Part shown: positions 7,323-16,103 of the stretch, piece by piece | How positions within the stretch are numbered: the first letter of the stretch is position 1 | Layout of the letters: every line of letters starts with the position of its first letter | Source of the DNA: JBBECE01 sp040881985 | Lineage (GTDB): Bacteria > Pseudomonadota > Alphaproteobacteria > Rhizobiales > Devosiaceae | DNA length: 64,000 nt | Direction: 5' to 3' | Assembly: GCA_040881985.1 (NCBI GenBank) | Contig: JBBECE010000037.1 | Coordinates: 1-64,000 of the forward strand | Translations under genes and position numbers: made by a program | Notes under the pieces: model-generated | The model's input: only the letters and a program-made list of their open reading frames with translations | Told to the model about the DNA's origin: nothing | The model's database searches: none

Positions 7323-9602
7323 ATGTTCGCGATCGCGCCTGCCCGCGGCGCCCCATCGCTGTCGGCGGCCCAGATTGCGCTGCTGCCGGGCAAGGCGCGC
7401 TGGATTTTCCGCGCCGCTGCCTCGGGCTTTCCGACCTGCCCGACGATTTGCCTCACCCGCGCCGCCTGGGAGGGGTTGCAGGCCGAGCGCGGCGAGGGCA
7501 GGCGCCTCAGGGCGCAATGGGTGGCAAGCCTCTTCCGCCTGGTGACCCATGGTGAGCCGCCCCCGCCGCTGGTCGTGCGCACCGCCGCCCCGTTCCATGT
7601 CGCCGGGCTCGCCAGCGCCCGCCGCGACATCCAGCCGCCGGCGACCGAGGAAGATTCCGTCGATACCGGCAAGCCGCTCGCCCGCGCCATTCAACGGGCC
7701 TTCGATTCCTACGGCGAGGACGAGCCGCTGTGGGTCGACGAAGGCGACGCCTTCCGCCGCGACACCCAGCTGGTCATCGTCCAGGCCTTCGCCGAGGGCA
7801 AACTTACCCAGTTCCTTTCCCGCGACGCGCTCTCCGGCGGGCTCGGCCCGGCCGCGCTCCCCGGTGCCCAGTCCGGCCCCATTCCCGATCTCGGCTCGCG
7901 TGCCAATGAGCTTTGCCGGCTGATCGACGCCGAGGCAGGCGCTCATATGGCCTGCCTCGTCGCGGGGGCGGGCGACAAACTGTTGTTCCTTTCCGCCCGT
8001 CCCGTCCAGGTCGGGGCGACCGCGCTCCTCGAGGCCGCCCGCGACCGGGTCGAGCGCGGCGTCTGGACCCCGCGCGAGGCCGTCGCGGGGATCGACGCCG
8101 GCCAGCTCCAGCAGCTCCTGCATCCGCGCCTGACCGAACGCGCCGCCGAAGGCCCGATCGCCTCCGGGCTCGGCGTCTCCCCCGGCGCGGCGAGCGGGGA
8201 GATCGTCTTCACTACCGAGGACGCCGCCCGCAATCGTGCCCGCGGCCGCCACTGTATCCTCGTCGTCGTCGAGACCGGCCCCGCCGACATCGAGGGGATG
8301 AAGGCCGCGACCGGGATTCTCACCGCCCGCGGCGGCATGACCAGCCATGCCGCCGTCGTCGCCCGGATTACCGGCAAACCCTGCGTCGCCGCCGTCCGAA
8401 ACCTCTCGATTGACCTCGACGAAATGCGCTGCCGGATCGGCGATCGCGACTTCCGGGCCGGCGACAAGATCACCATCGAAGGCACCGAGGGCCATGTGTT
8501 TTCCGGGGCGCTGCCGCTGTCGCGCCCGCAGATCGGCGGCGCCATCGGCAAACTGCTCGACTGGGCCGACGGCTCGCGCACCATTTCCGTGCGCACTAAT
8601 GTCGAAACCGTCGACGCCGCCCGCACCGCGTTGAGCTTCGGCGCCGAGGGGATCGGGCTCGCCCGCTCCGAACACATGTTCTTCTCGGCCAACCGGATGC
8701 TGGCGCTGCGCCGGATGATTCTCTCGGAGAGCGCCGAGGACCGAGCCACGGCGTTGAGGGGCCTCGTCGACTATCAGGCCGACGACTATGCCGCGCTATT
8801 CGCAGAGATGCCCGGCAAGCCGATCACCGTTCGCCTCTTCGATCCCCCGCTCCACGAATTCCTGCCGCGCGGCGAAGACGATATCGAGGAGACGGCCGAA
8901 GCTCTCGGCCTTACCCCGCGGGCGCTCCAGGCCCGGCTCGATCGTCTCGGGGAAGTCAATCCAATGCTCGGCCATCGCGGCTGCCGGCTGGCGATCTCCT
9001 ATCCGGAAGTCCTCGACATGCAGGTCGGGGCGATGATCGCCGGCATGCGCGCCGCCCGGAGGATGCTCGACGCCCCGCTCAACCTCGAAATCATGGTGCC
9101 GTTTGTCAGCTCCGCCCGCGAGGTCAGCTGGATCCGCGTCAAGGTCATGGCGCTCATCGAGCAGGCGGGGATCGCCGCCGAGCCCGGCATGCACATAGCC
9201 TTTGGCACCATGATCGAATTGCCGCGCGCCGCGCTGCGCGCCGCCGAGATCGCCCGGCATGTCGATTTCTTTTCCTTCGGCACCAACGATCTGACGCAGA
9301 CGACCTTCGGTATTTCGCGGGACGACGCGCCGGCCTTTCTCGCCTCCTACCGGCGCAAAGCGATCTTCGATCACGACCCCTTCGTCACCCTCGACCGCAC
9401 CGGGGTCGGCGAGCTGATCGAACTCGCGATTACCCGGGGCAAGTCCGCCAATCCGGACCTCAAGATCGGCATTTGCGGCGAGCACGCCGGCGATCCGGAA
9501 TCGCTCCGGTTTTTCGCGACTCTCCCGGTCGACTATGTGAGTTGCTCGCCCTATCGGGTTCCGATTGCCCGCCTCGTTCTCGCCCAGGCCGCGAGCCGGT
9601 GA
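7323..9602 (+). CDS. PEP-utilizing protein, pyruvate phosphate dikinase-like with shortened N-terminus
   Basis: About 759 residues. PPDKs are usually near 870-900. The swivelling His domain is intact (ILTARGGMTSHAAVVAR, about residues 335-355) and so is the C-terminal PEP/pyruvate barrel (GIGLARSEHMFF, NPMLGHRGCRL, FSFGTNDLTQTTFG, ICGEHAGDPES). The N-terminal 300 residues keep the first strand pattern (LLPGKARWIFRAAASGFPTCP) and the linker to the His domain, but I see none of the ATP-grasp core motifs expected between them. Full dikinase activity is therefore doubtful. It may use PEP without ATP/Pi, or be regulatory. TTG codons at 7299 and 7305 are alternative starts. There is no clear ribosome-binding site. 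Confidence 0.8.
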   Translation: MFAIAPARGAPSLSAAQIALLPGKARWIFRAAASGFPTCPTICLTRAAWEGLQAERGEGRRLRAQWVASLFRLVTHGEPPPPLVVRTAAPFHVAGLASARRDIQPPATEEDSVDTGKPLARAIQRAFDSYGEDEPLWVDEGDAFRRDTQLVIVQAFAEGKLTQFLSRDALSGGLGPAALPGAQSGPIPDLGSRANELCRLIDAEAGAHMACLVAGAGDKLLFLSARPVQVGATALLEAARDRVERGVWTPREAVAGIDAGQLQQLLHPRLTERAAEGPIASGLGVSPGAASGEIVFTTEDAARNRARGRHCILVVVETGPADIEGMKAATGILTARGGMTSHAAVVARITGKPCVAAVRNLSIDLDEMRCRIGDRDFRAGDKITIEGTEGHVFSGALPLSRPQIGGAIGKLLDWADGSRTISVRTNVETVDAARTALSFGAEGIGLARSEHMFFSANRMLALRRMILSESAEDRATALRGLVDYQADDYAALFAEMPGKPITVRLFDPPLHEFLPRGEDDIEETAEALGLTPRALQARLDRLGEVNPMLGHRGCRLAISYPEVLDMQVGAMIAGMRAARRMLDAPLNLEIMVPFVSSAREVSWIRVKVMALIEQAGIAAEPGMHIAFGTMIELPRAALRAAEIARHVDFFSFGTNDLTQTTFGISRDDAPAFLASYRRKAIFDHDPFVTLDRTGVGELIELAITRGKSANPDLKIGICGEHAGDPESLRFFATLPVDYVSCSPYRVPIARLVLAQAASR

Positions 9603-9604
9603 AC

Positions 9605-9634
9605 CGGGCCTTTTTTGCGCCGGAAAAAAGCCCG
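9605..9634 (+). terminator. Hairpin after the dikinase-like gene
   Basis: A stem of CGGGC plus six T (one bulged C) pairs with six A plus GCCCG around a 7-base loop. It lies 2 bases after the stop at 9602. The U-rich part is inside the stem rather than after it, so termination strength is uncertain. Confidence 0.45.
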
Positions 9635-9758
9635 CTCCCGACCCCAGGAACACCCGATTTCCGGTGTTTACCTGACGTCAATGTTAATCCTCGATGATGG
9701 CGCGTCGGCAAATTGAGTAGCGGCCGTCAATCTCGAGTTCAGTGTCAGTTGTGTGCGT

Positions 9759-10781
9759 ATGGCGTCGAGTTCACGACTGCCCAGGGCCCGAAAGGCCGGG
9801 CTAATCGGCCTTTCGGCCAGGGCAATCGGGGCCTTGGCCGGTGCGGCTTTTTTCTGGGCCCTGCCGGCCTCTCCGTTCCTCACTTTTGACGATCTCGACG
9901 CCGACCGCGAATACGGCGTCGCCCAGGTCGACGAAATCGAATTCGACATCGACCCGCTGACCACCGCCTCGATCGCCAATCCGTTCGAGAACGAGATTTT
10001 CCGGGGTCCCAATCGCGGCGCCAAGACCGACCGATATCGCGCTCCCGCCAACCCGCTCGACATCGTCGCGGCCTTCGACGGCGCGCGCCAACGGCTCGCC
10101 GAATTGCGGGCAGGCGCGGTTGAAGGCGCCACCGCCGCCAGTGTTGCGCTCGCCGAGATCCCCGCCGCCCCGCAGGAACCCGTCATCGCCTATGCCTCGC
10201 TTGGAGGTGCCGAGCCGCCCCCCTCCGAGGCGCTCGCGGCGATCGGGTCGATTTCGGCAGGGGACTTGCTCGACCCGTCGCAGCCATTCCCCGCCGCCGT
10301 GCCCGAGCGGCTCGCCTACGCCCGCGAGAACGCGCCAGCGACTGAGCATCAAGGCACCTTCATGCCCGCCATGGCGGCCAGCGAGCGCGAACACTGGTGC
10401 ATGGCCGCCGCGATCTATTTTGAAGCGCGCGGGGAGAGCTATCGCGGCCAGGTCGCGGTTGCCCAGGTGGTGCGCAACCGCGTCGCCCATTCGCTCTATC
10501 CGAACACGATTTGCGGGGTGGTCTTCCAGAACCAGTCCTGGCGCAACCGCTGCCAATTCTCCTTCGCCTGCGACGGCCGCCCCGAGCGGGTGACCGACCC
10601 CCAGGCGTGGGCGCAGGCCGAGGAAATCGCCACCAAGATGATCGAGGGCGAGCTCTATCTCGCCGAGGTGGGCAGCGCCACCCACTACCACGCCAACTAT
10701 GTCTATCCGCACTGGGCGTCGCGCATGACCAAGGTCGCGCGCATCGAACATCATATCTTCTACCGCTTTCGCAACAGCTAA
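9759..10781 (+). CDS. SleB/CwlJ-like cell wall hydrolase
   Basis: About 340 residues. The C-terminal 135 residues form a Hydrolase_2 (SleB/CwlJ) domain: EREHWCMAAAIYFEARGES, VAQVVRNRVAHSLYPNTICGVVFQN, CQFSFACDGR and GSATHYHANYV, with the catalytic Glu expected in YFEARGE. The N-terminus has a basic stretch followed by a single hydrophobic segment (about 20-45), a signal anchor. The linker is Ala/Pro-rich. In proteobacteria such proteins are presumed peptidoglycan lytic enzymes, not spore germination factors. A GTG at 9753 is an alternative start. Confidence 0.88.
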   Translation: MASSSRLPRARKAGLIGLSARAIGALAGAAFFWALPASPFLTFDDLDADREYGVAQVDEIEFDIDPLTTASIANPFENEIFRGPNRGAKTDRYRAPANPLDIVAAFDGARQRLAELRAGAVEGATAASVALAEIPAAPQEPVIAYASLGGAEPPPSEALAAIGSISAGDLLDPSQPFPAAVPERLAYARENAPATEHQGTFMPAMAASEREHWCMAAAIYFEARGESYRGQVAVAQVVRNRVAHSLYPNTICGVVFQNQSWRNRCQFSFACDGRPERVTDPQAWAQAEEIATKMIEGELYLAEVGSATHYHANYVYPHWASRMTKVARIEHHIFYRFRNS

Positions 10782-10804
10782 CCGCAAGTCCCCGCCGCGC
10801 CAAC

Positions 10805-10830
10805 AAAAACGCCGAGCGAAAAGCCCGGCG
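10805..10830 (-). terminator. Rho-independent terminator of the 10855-11385 gene
   Basis: On the minus strand the stem CGCCG-GC / GC-CGGCG with a TTTTC loop is followed by five T. It lies 25 bases beyond the stop of the minus-strand gene and between two convergent genes. Confidence 0.75.
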
Positions 10831-10854
10831 CGAAATCGGCTGCGGTGCGTCCCG

Positions 10855-11385
10855 TCAGATGCAGATGACGGTGCTTGGACTCTTGACGACGCAGGTGAAG
10901 AGGTTGGTGATGATCGCTTCCCCGCCGGCGGGGATCGGTGCGATGACGATGAACGACGGCAGCTCGTCCTGATAGACTTTCATCGGCCCCACCTTCATCG
11001 ACCAGGCCGGATATTGGCTCCTCGCCGCCGCGGCCATGGCGCTGCGCTCGCTCACCGAGACGCCCGGATAGAGCACATAGGGCGAAATCAGCGAATCGGT
11101 CGAATAGGTGCCGGTCGAGGTCGTCACGATGCTCACCTCCGACTCATTGCCGAAGGCGATCTTCTTCACCGTGGCCGTCGAAATCGGCACCGTGTCGACG
11201 CTCGCATCGAACGCCACGTCGTATTCCCGGTCGCCGAACCTGAGTAGGTTGCTGAGATCGGCTGGTTCCGTGACCGACCGCTCCAGGGCGAAGGCCGGCA
11301 TGGCGATATCACTTCCGGTCATCAGATAGCCGGCGCCGAGTGTTGCGGCGACGAACACCCCCAGCATGACGTAATGGCTTTGCAT
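10855..11385 (-). CDS. Hypothetical exported or membrane-anchored protein, 176 aa
   Basis: Not recognised. The N-terminus MQSHYVMLGVFVAATLGAGYLM is a single hydrophobic segment (about 5-22), so the remainder is probably periplasmic. The body is rich in Ser/Thr/Val with a predicted beta character, and two cysteines occur close to the end (FTCVVK and VICI), possibly a disulfide. It is monocistronic with its own terminator. The upstream region contains TTAA-N7-TCAA at 11414-11428, a weak CtrA-like site. Confidence 0.7.
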   Translation of the reverse strand: MQSHYVMLGVFVAATLGAGYLMTGSDIAMPAFALERSVTEPADLSNLLRFGDREYDVAFDASVDTVPISTATVKKIAFGNESEVSIVTTSTGTYSTDSLISPYVLYPGVSVSERSAMAAAARSQYPAWSMKVGPMKVYQDELPSFIVIAPIPAGGEAIITNLFTCVVKSPSTVICI

Positions 11386-11537
11386 GATGCGCTTCCCGAA
11401 CTGGCACAGCCTCTTAACCCTTTATCAACCAATTGGGCCGGCCAGGTCAAAGCGCCCCTGCAATCAGCGTTAACGCGGTAAGGGATCGTTAGGCTTGCGG
11501 CGGGACAGGCGTGCCGTTGGGGGGCAGGCGGGACAGG

Positions 11538-12149
11538 CTATTGGTTCTCGCCCGCCACCTCCGCAAAGGTCGCGAGGAACCGGTCATGGGCTTGCTGGGT
11601 CGGCCAGGGCCGGATGAGCTGGGCGAAGTCGGGCAGATCGAGATTGCCGAGGGTCGGCGTGCCGAAATATTTCCGCGCCTCGCCGGCCTCGAAGCCGGCG
11701 AGGTTCACCGCTTCGAAATACGCGGCCTCCCGGTCGGCTCGCTTGATAAGTTTCTGGAGCGCCGAAGACGTCGCCGCCGGAAGCGAGAATCGCAGATGCA
11801 CCGCGCTCAGGAGCCGGCCTTCCAGCGCCTTGTAGTCGCCGCCCATCGTCGCTTTCAGCGGCGAGATAATGTCGCCCATCACATATTCGGACGCGTCGTG
11901 CAGCAGGACCGTCAGCCGCCCCCGCCGCTCGAGGTCCGCTTTCAGGGAAATGGCGATCTCGAGCACGAAGATCGAATGCTGGGCGACCGAGAAGGCAAAG
12001 TCGCCGCGCGTCTGCCCGTTCCAGCGCGCCACCCGCGCCAGCCCGTGGGCGATGTCGCTCAGTTCGATGTCGAGCGGGGAGGGGTCCAGCAGGTCAAGCC
12101 GGCGCCCCGACAGCATCCGCTGCCAGGCGCGGTCGGGCACACGCGGCAT
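11538..12149 (-). CDS. HD-domain hydrolase (YfbR-like)
   Basis: 203 residues. HD phosphohydrolase pattern: a first His in FSVAQHSIFV, the His-Asp pair in TVLLHDASEYVMGD, and a later Asp in KRADREAAY. Family members hydrolyse nucleotides such as dNMPs. Substrate cannot be read from the sequence. It starts 9 bases after the ygfZ stop on the same strand, so the two probably form an operon. Confidence 0.85.
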   Translation of the reverse strand: MPRVPDRAWQRMLSGRRLDLLDPSPLDIELSDIAHGLARVARWNGQTRGDFAFSVAQHSIFVLEIAISLKADLERRGRLTVLLHDASEYVMGDIISPLKATMGGDYKALEGRLLSAVHLRFSLPAATSSALQKLIKRADREAAYFEAVNLAGFEAGEARKYFGTPTLGNLDLPDFAQLIRPWPTQQAHDRFLATFAEVAGENQ

Positions 12150-12158
12150 CAGGCCCCC

Positions 12159-12998
12159 TTATGCGGAATCGCCGTTCCCGGACGAGGCCGAAAAACCGTA
12201 GCTGGCCCAGGAGGGAAGCTCAAGGGAGGCGGGCACGTCCCCGGCAAGGCAATCGAGGGGGTCGCTCACCCGGTCGATGCGGGCGATGGCGAGGCCCGCC
12301 TTGCCGGCCACGCTCGTAACCGTTCCCACGACCCGCCCGCCGCAGCGCAAGTCCGCGCCCTGTGTCAGCCGCGCTTGGCCCTTGACGACCACCGGCCGCC
12401 GCCGCGCCGCGCCGCGATGCTGCATCCGCGAGACGACTTCCTGGCCGACGAAACAGCCCTTCTCGAAATCGACCCCGCCCAAAAGGTCCATGCCGATATC
12501 GTGCGGAAATTGTTGGTCGGGGGCAAAATCCGCCCCGAGCTCGGCGATCCCGGCCTTGACACGCGCCGCCTCGAACCGTGTTGCATCGCCGTCCCATTGC
12601 CGCGCCTCAGCTTCCGGCGCGATCACCCGGTAGCCGAGACTCGCCTCGCGCCGATCGGGGAAGGTGACGCCCTCGCCCGGCGACGCCCGCGACCAGCCGA
12701 CAAGTTTTTGCCCCGTTTTGTCCTCGAGCTCGACCTCGGCGCGAAGTTTGTAGAGCCGCATGCGTTTGAGGAAATCGTCTTTCGCCGCTTTCGGCAGGTC
12801 GAACCAGAAGGCCCCTTCGGCCCGGCTCACCAGCCCCTCCGCGAGAATCTTCCCCTGCGGGGAGAGCAGCGCAAACCAGCGCCCCGTCCCTTCGAGGTCG
12901 GGGGCGATCCGGGCGGTCAGCGTATCCTGCAACAGCCGTTCGGCGTCCCGCCCCGACACCTTGATCACCGCCCGGTCGATCAACGCGATTTCCGGCAT
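12159..12998 (-). CDS. ygfZ: Folate-binding YgfZ family protein
   Basis: 279 residues. Homologue of the tetrahydrofolate-dependent Fe-S cluster maintenance protein YgfZ/IBA57, related to the glycine-cleavage T-protein. The signature KGCFVGQEVVSRMQHRG is intact in the middle of the C-terminal half. The ATG at 12998 gives MPEIALIDRAVIKVSGRDA, a typical N-terminus. It is divergent from the dihydroorotase gene with 75 bases between. Confidence 0.92.
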   Translation of the reverse strand: MPEIALIDRAVIKVSGRDAERLLQDTLTARIAPDLEGTGRWFALLSPQGKILAEGLVSRAEGAFWFDLPKAAKDDFLKRMRLYKLRAEVELEDKTGQKLVGWSRASPGEGVTFPDRREASLGYRVIAPEAEARQWDGDATRFEAARVKAGIAELGADFAPDQQFPHDIGMDLLGGVDFEKGCFVGQEVVSRMQHRGAARRRPVVVKGQARLTQGADLRCGGRVVGTVTSVAGKAGLAIARIDRVSDPLDCLAGDVPASLELPSWASYGFSASSGNGDSA

Positions 12999-13073
12999 TA
13001 GCGGCACTCCCGCCTTGCCCGGTGGTGGGCGCCGGAATAAACCCGCCTGACGAGGGAGTTGCAACCGCTGACC

Positions 13074-14411
13074 ATGGACCAAGGATACGACCTCGTGATT
13101 GCTGGCGCCACCGTCGTCAATCACGACGGCAAGCGCATGGCCGATGTCGGGGTTGCCGGCGGCCGCATCGCCGCCCTCGGCGATCTGCGCGCCGCCCCCG
13201 CCGCCGAAAGGGTCGAGGCCAGGGGCCTGCATATCCTGCCCGGGGTCATCGACACCCAGGTGCATTTCCGCGAGCCCGGCGCGCCCCACAAGGAGGACAT
13301 GGAGTCGGGCTCGCTGTCCGCCGTCATGGGCGGGGTGACCGCCGTCTTCGAAATGCCCAACACCGAACCGCCGACCACGACCAGCGACGCTTTCATCGAC
13401 AAGCTCGCCCGCGCCCGGGGCCGGATGCATTGCGACTATGCCTTCTACGTTGGCGGCACAAGCGACAATGTCTCGACGCTCAGGGCGCTTGAACAACTTC
13501 CCGGCTGCGCCGGGGTGAAGGTTTTTATGGGCTCCTCGACCGGAAACCTCCTGGTCGAGGACGACGAGGCGATCGAAGCGATTCTCGCCAACATCTCCCG
13601 CCGCGCCGCTTTCCACGCCGAGGACGAGGGCCGCCTCAAGGCCCGGGCGCATCTGCGGGTCGTCGGTGCCCCCGAGAGCCATCCTGTCTGGCGTAGCGTC
13701 GAGGCCGCGCTGGGCGCGACTCGCCGGCTCGTCCGCCTCGCCCGCAAAACCGGAAAACGCATCCATATCCTGCATGTCTCGACCGGCGAGGAGATCGAGT
13801 TCCTGAGCTGGCACAAGGACATTGCCAGTGTCGAGCTGACCCCCCACCATTTGACCCTCGACCAGTCGGCTTACGAAAAACTCGGCGCCTTTGCCCAGAT
13901 GAACCCGCCGATCCGCGACCGCCGGCAGCGCGCCGCGCTCTGGCAGGGCCTCGCCTCGGGGGTCGCCGATATTCTCGGCTCCGACCACGCCCCGCATACG
14001 GTCGAGGAGAAGTCGAAGGAATATCCGAACACTCCCTCGGGCATGCCCGGCGTACAGACGCTCGTCCCCGTCATGCTCGACCATGTCAATGCGGGGCGCC
14101 TGTCGATCGAGCGCTTCGTCGACCTGACCAGCCACGGGCCGCACCGGCTTTTCGGCATCGCCGGCAAGGGCCGTATTGCCGTCGGCTACGACGCCGATCT
14201 CACAATCGTCGATCTCTCTCGCAAGCAGGCGATCACCAATCAATGGATCGCCTCGCGCGCCGGTTGGACCCCCTATGACGGGGTCGCCGTCACCGGCTGG
14301 CCGGTCGGCACCTTCATCCGCGGCCAGAAGGTGATGTGGGAGGGCGAACTTGTCACCGCCCATGCCGGCCAGCCGATTCGCTTTCTCGAGGCCATGCCGC
14401 CGAGCACGTAA
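13074..14411 (+). CDS. pyrC: Dihydroorotase-like amidohydrolase
   Basis: About 445 residues, class I dihydroorotase/allantoinase type of the amidohydrolase superfamily. It would interconvert carbamoyl-aspartate and dihydroorotate in pyrimidine synthesis. Metal-site motifs: VIDTQVHFREPG, KVFMGSSTG (Lys for carboxylation), AFHAEDE, HILHVSTGEE and LGSDHAPH. The first His of the usual HxH motif is Gln here, so the metal site may be unusual. ATG at 13074 is preferred over the TTG at 13059. The motif GAGGGA lies 16 bases upstream. No other pyr gene is nearby. Confidence 0.85.
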   Translation: MDQGYDLVIAGATVVNHDGKRMADVGVAGGRIAALGDLRAAPAAERVEARGLHILPGVIDTQVHFREPGAPHKEDMESGSLSAVMGGVTAVFEMPNTEPPTTTSDAFIDKLARARGRMHCDYAFYVGGTSDNVSTLRALEQLPGCAGVKVFMGSSTGNLLVEDDEAIEAILANISRRAAFHAEDEGRLKARAHLRVVGAPESHPVWRSVEAALGATRRLVRLARKTGKRIHILHVSTGEEIEFLSWHKDIASVELTPHHLTLDQSAYEKLGAFAQMNPPIRDRRQRAALWQGLASGVADILGSDHAPHTVEEKSKEYPNTPSGMPGVQTLVPVMLDHVNAGRLSIERFVDLTSHGPHRLFGIAGKGRIAVGYDADLTIVDLSRKQAITNQWIASRAGWTPYDGVAVTGWPVGTFIRGQKVMWEGELVTAHAGQPIRFLEAMPPST

Positions 14412-14421
14412 CACCGAATTT

Positions 14422-14551
14422 ACCTCCCCCAGAAAGGGGGCGGTCGGCGCGAAGCGCCGGGTTGGGGTTGATCGGATTGGGCAGCGGGTGGTGCGGGCGC
14501 AATTGTCAAAGACAACCCCCACCCCATCCCTCCCCTTACTGGGGGAGGGAG
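14422..14551. repeat. Palindromic intergenic repeat, CCTCCCC family (long copy)
   Basis: The ends are inverted: the left end reads CCTCCCCCAGAAAGGGGG and the reverse complement of the right end reads CCTCCCCCAGTAAGGGGAGG. Both continue inward into a GGGTTGGGGTTG-like or GGGGTGGGGGTTG-like run. The arms are about 40 bases and the interior has a small GGCGC/GCGCC hairpin. It fills the space between two convergent genes. The left 22 bases recur exactly at 33129-33150. Confidence 0.75.
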
Positions 14552-14559
14552 AAACAAGC

Positions 14560-15219
14560 TCAATCCCCCGCGACGAAAAACGCCCACTCACCGCTGGCGA
14601 GAATCCCCACCCGGAAGAAATACCAGCCGCCGAAATTCAGCATGTCCTCATAGTCGTGGTGCGAGACGAGTTTGTAGAGCTCGACGAGTTCGGGCGGACT
14701 GAGATCTTCGAGCGGCACCGCGGCGAGATACGGCCAGACGAAAATCTCGTCTTCGGTCCCCTCGTCGAGCACTGCAAACGGCGCCTCGAGCAGCTCGAGC
14801 ATGATGCCCAAAAGCTCGCGCCCTTCGCCGTCGGTCGAAGAGAACCTGAGATATTCGATCGGGTCTTCGGTGCCGCCGAACGAGACGGTGGGCGGATTCT
14901 CCTGCGCCGCGAGAATCGGCCGCAGCGCCTCGACATCACCCGTCGCCGCCGCCGCCATGAGGCTTTCGCGCTTGGCCGCGACCGGCGCCGGCAGCCGCGA
15001 CAGATCGCGATAGACAACCGCGTTCCCTGCCAACTCGCCCTCGGGCAGGGTGAACTCTCCATTCACCGACGGCACCGCTGGTGCCGCCGCGCCCGGCTCG
15101 GCGACAGGTGTCTCGACCTCGATATCGCCCGGCGCACCGAGCGCCGCGCCCGGCATCAGCCAGGAGGCGATCGCCGCGTACAAAGCGCCCGAAATGATTC
15201 TGGATCGCCAATGCGGCAC
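14560..15219 (-). CDS. Hypothetical exported protein, 219 aa
   Basis: Not recognised. Starting from the GTG at 15219, which has a strong GGGGAGGG ribosome-binding site 7 bases upstream, the N-terminus is a clean Sec signal peptide (basic VPHWRSR, hydrophobic core, cleavage near GAALGA). The mature part begins Pro/Ala/Glu-rich, then has an acidic globular region with ESLMAAAATGDVEALRPIL, like an ankyrin-type helix pair, and ends in an aromatic segment (NFGGWYFFRVGILASGEWAFF). Probably periplasmic. Confidence 0.75.
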   Translation of the reverse strand: MPHWRSRIISGALYAAIASWLMPGAALGAPGDIEVETPVAEPGAAAPAVPSVNGEFTLPEGELAGNAVVYRDLSRLPAPVAAKRESLMAAAATGDVEALRPILAAQENPPTVSFGGTEDPIEYLRFSSTDGEGRELLGIMLELLEAPFAVLDEGTEDEIFVWPYLAAVPLEDLSPPELVELYKLVSHHDYEDMLNFGGWYFFRVGILASGEWAFFVAGD

Positions 15220-15295
15220 GGTCCAACCCTCCCCGGGGGCGTTGATCCGCAACTCAACCCTATTGGCGTGACGCGGACAACAGGGCCCGCCGCGC

Positions 15296-15556
15296 TTACT
15301 GGACCGAGCGGTCGAGCGAATATTCACCGAGGCGAATGCGATCGGGCAGCCGGTTCACGATCTCGGCGACCGCCTCTTCGCCATAGTCCCTGACCAGCGT
15401 GGCGATCGCCGCGAACAATGCCGCGTGGGCCAGCGCTTCGCCCTTCACGCCGTCTTCTTCGGCGTTCGACCAGGCGTCCGCCAGATATTCAAGCGCCAGC
15501 TGTCGCGCTTCCGTGTCGCGCGCGAAGTGATTGTTTCCAGAACGGTTTTCGAACAT
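15296..15556 (-). CDS. Conserved hypothetical protein, 86 aa
   Basis: A small, mostly helical, soluble acidic protein. Core ARQLALEYLADAWSNAEEDGV and AALFAAIATLVRDYGEEAV. ATG at 15556 has a GGAAG ribosome-binding site upstream, and the longer frame above it is not supported. No domain recognised. It could be a small regulatory or adaptor protein of the Hyphomicrobiales, but nothing in the sequence says what it binds. Confidence 0.65.
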   Translation of the reverse strand: MFENRSGNNHFARDTEARQLALEYLADAWSNAEEDGVKGEALAHAALFAAIATLVRDYGEEAVAEIVNRLPDRIRLGEYSLDRSVQ

Positions 15557-15657
15557 GACTCGTCTTCCACAGCTAGCGTTTGCTAGCACGCGAGCCCGCC
15601 CGTCGCGCGCCGGATAGTTCTTAACGGTTAACACCAATCTCCGTGATTTTACCAGCA

Positions 15658-16059
15658 TCATTCGGCGTAGCGCGAATGGATTTCCCGGGCGATCTGGTCG
15701 CCTTCGCTGAGAAACCGCTCCATCGAAAGGCGCGCCGAGGCGGTGCAGCTCCGGTAGAGCCGGGCAAAGCCTTCGTAGCCTTCGTTGAACGCCCCTTCGA
15801 GCCGGGCCCGCCGATCGTCGTCGGGAAGCTCAAAGTCGATCAGCTCCGCCGCCTGCCGCCGCCAATTGATGTCCGGAAAGCCGCAGAGGGGCTGAAGGAA
15901 ATAGAGGCTCCCCATCAAACTCGCGAGCCGTTCGAGCTGCCCCTGATAGGGCGGATCGACCGCGCGGGCCGGCCCCGCCGCTAGCAACATCGCCAGGAGG
16001 CCGGCGGCGATGAGCCGGGCGAGGCAATGGACGGATGGAAGGGCAGGGCAGGGGCGCAT
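15658..16059 (-). CDS. TIGR02301 family exported protein
   Basis: 133 residues. Signal peptide (residues 1-33, cleavage near GPARA-VDPP), then the TIGR02301 pattern: YQGQLERLASLMGSLYFLQPLCG, WRRQAAELIDFE, FNEGYEGFARLYRSCTASA and ERFLSEGDQIAREI. The two cysteines (PLCG and RSCT) are conserved in the family and may form a disulfide. Alphaproteobacterial family of unknown function. ATG at 16059 puts the signal peptide at the very N-terminus. It lies downstream of the Nudix gene on the same strand. Confidence 0.85.
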   Translation of the reverse strand: MRPCPALPSVHCLARLIAAGLLAMLLAAGPARAVDPPYQGQLERLASLMGSLYFLQPLCGFPDINWRRQAAELIDFELPDDDRRARLEGAFNEGYEGFARLYRSCTASARLSMERFLSEGDQIAREIHSRYAE

Positions 16060-16103
16060 CCTTGCTTCTTGCAACGGCACGTGGACTGAGGCAAGGGCGG
16101 CTC

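Noticed and set aside
11414..11428. CtrA box upstream of the 10855-11385 gene
   Set aside because: TTAA-N7-TCAA has one mismatch and no extended CCAT. Too weak to list as a site.
12999..14591. Upstream extension of the ygfZ frame through the antisense of the dihydroorotase gene
   Set aside because: ygfZ has a normal family N-terminus at 12998. The extension has no recognisable content and opposes a conserved gene.
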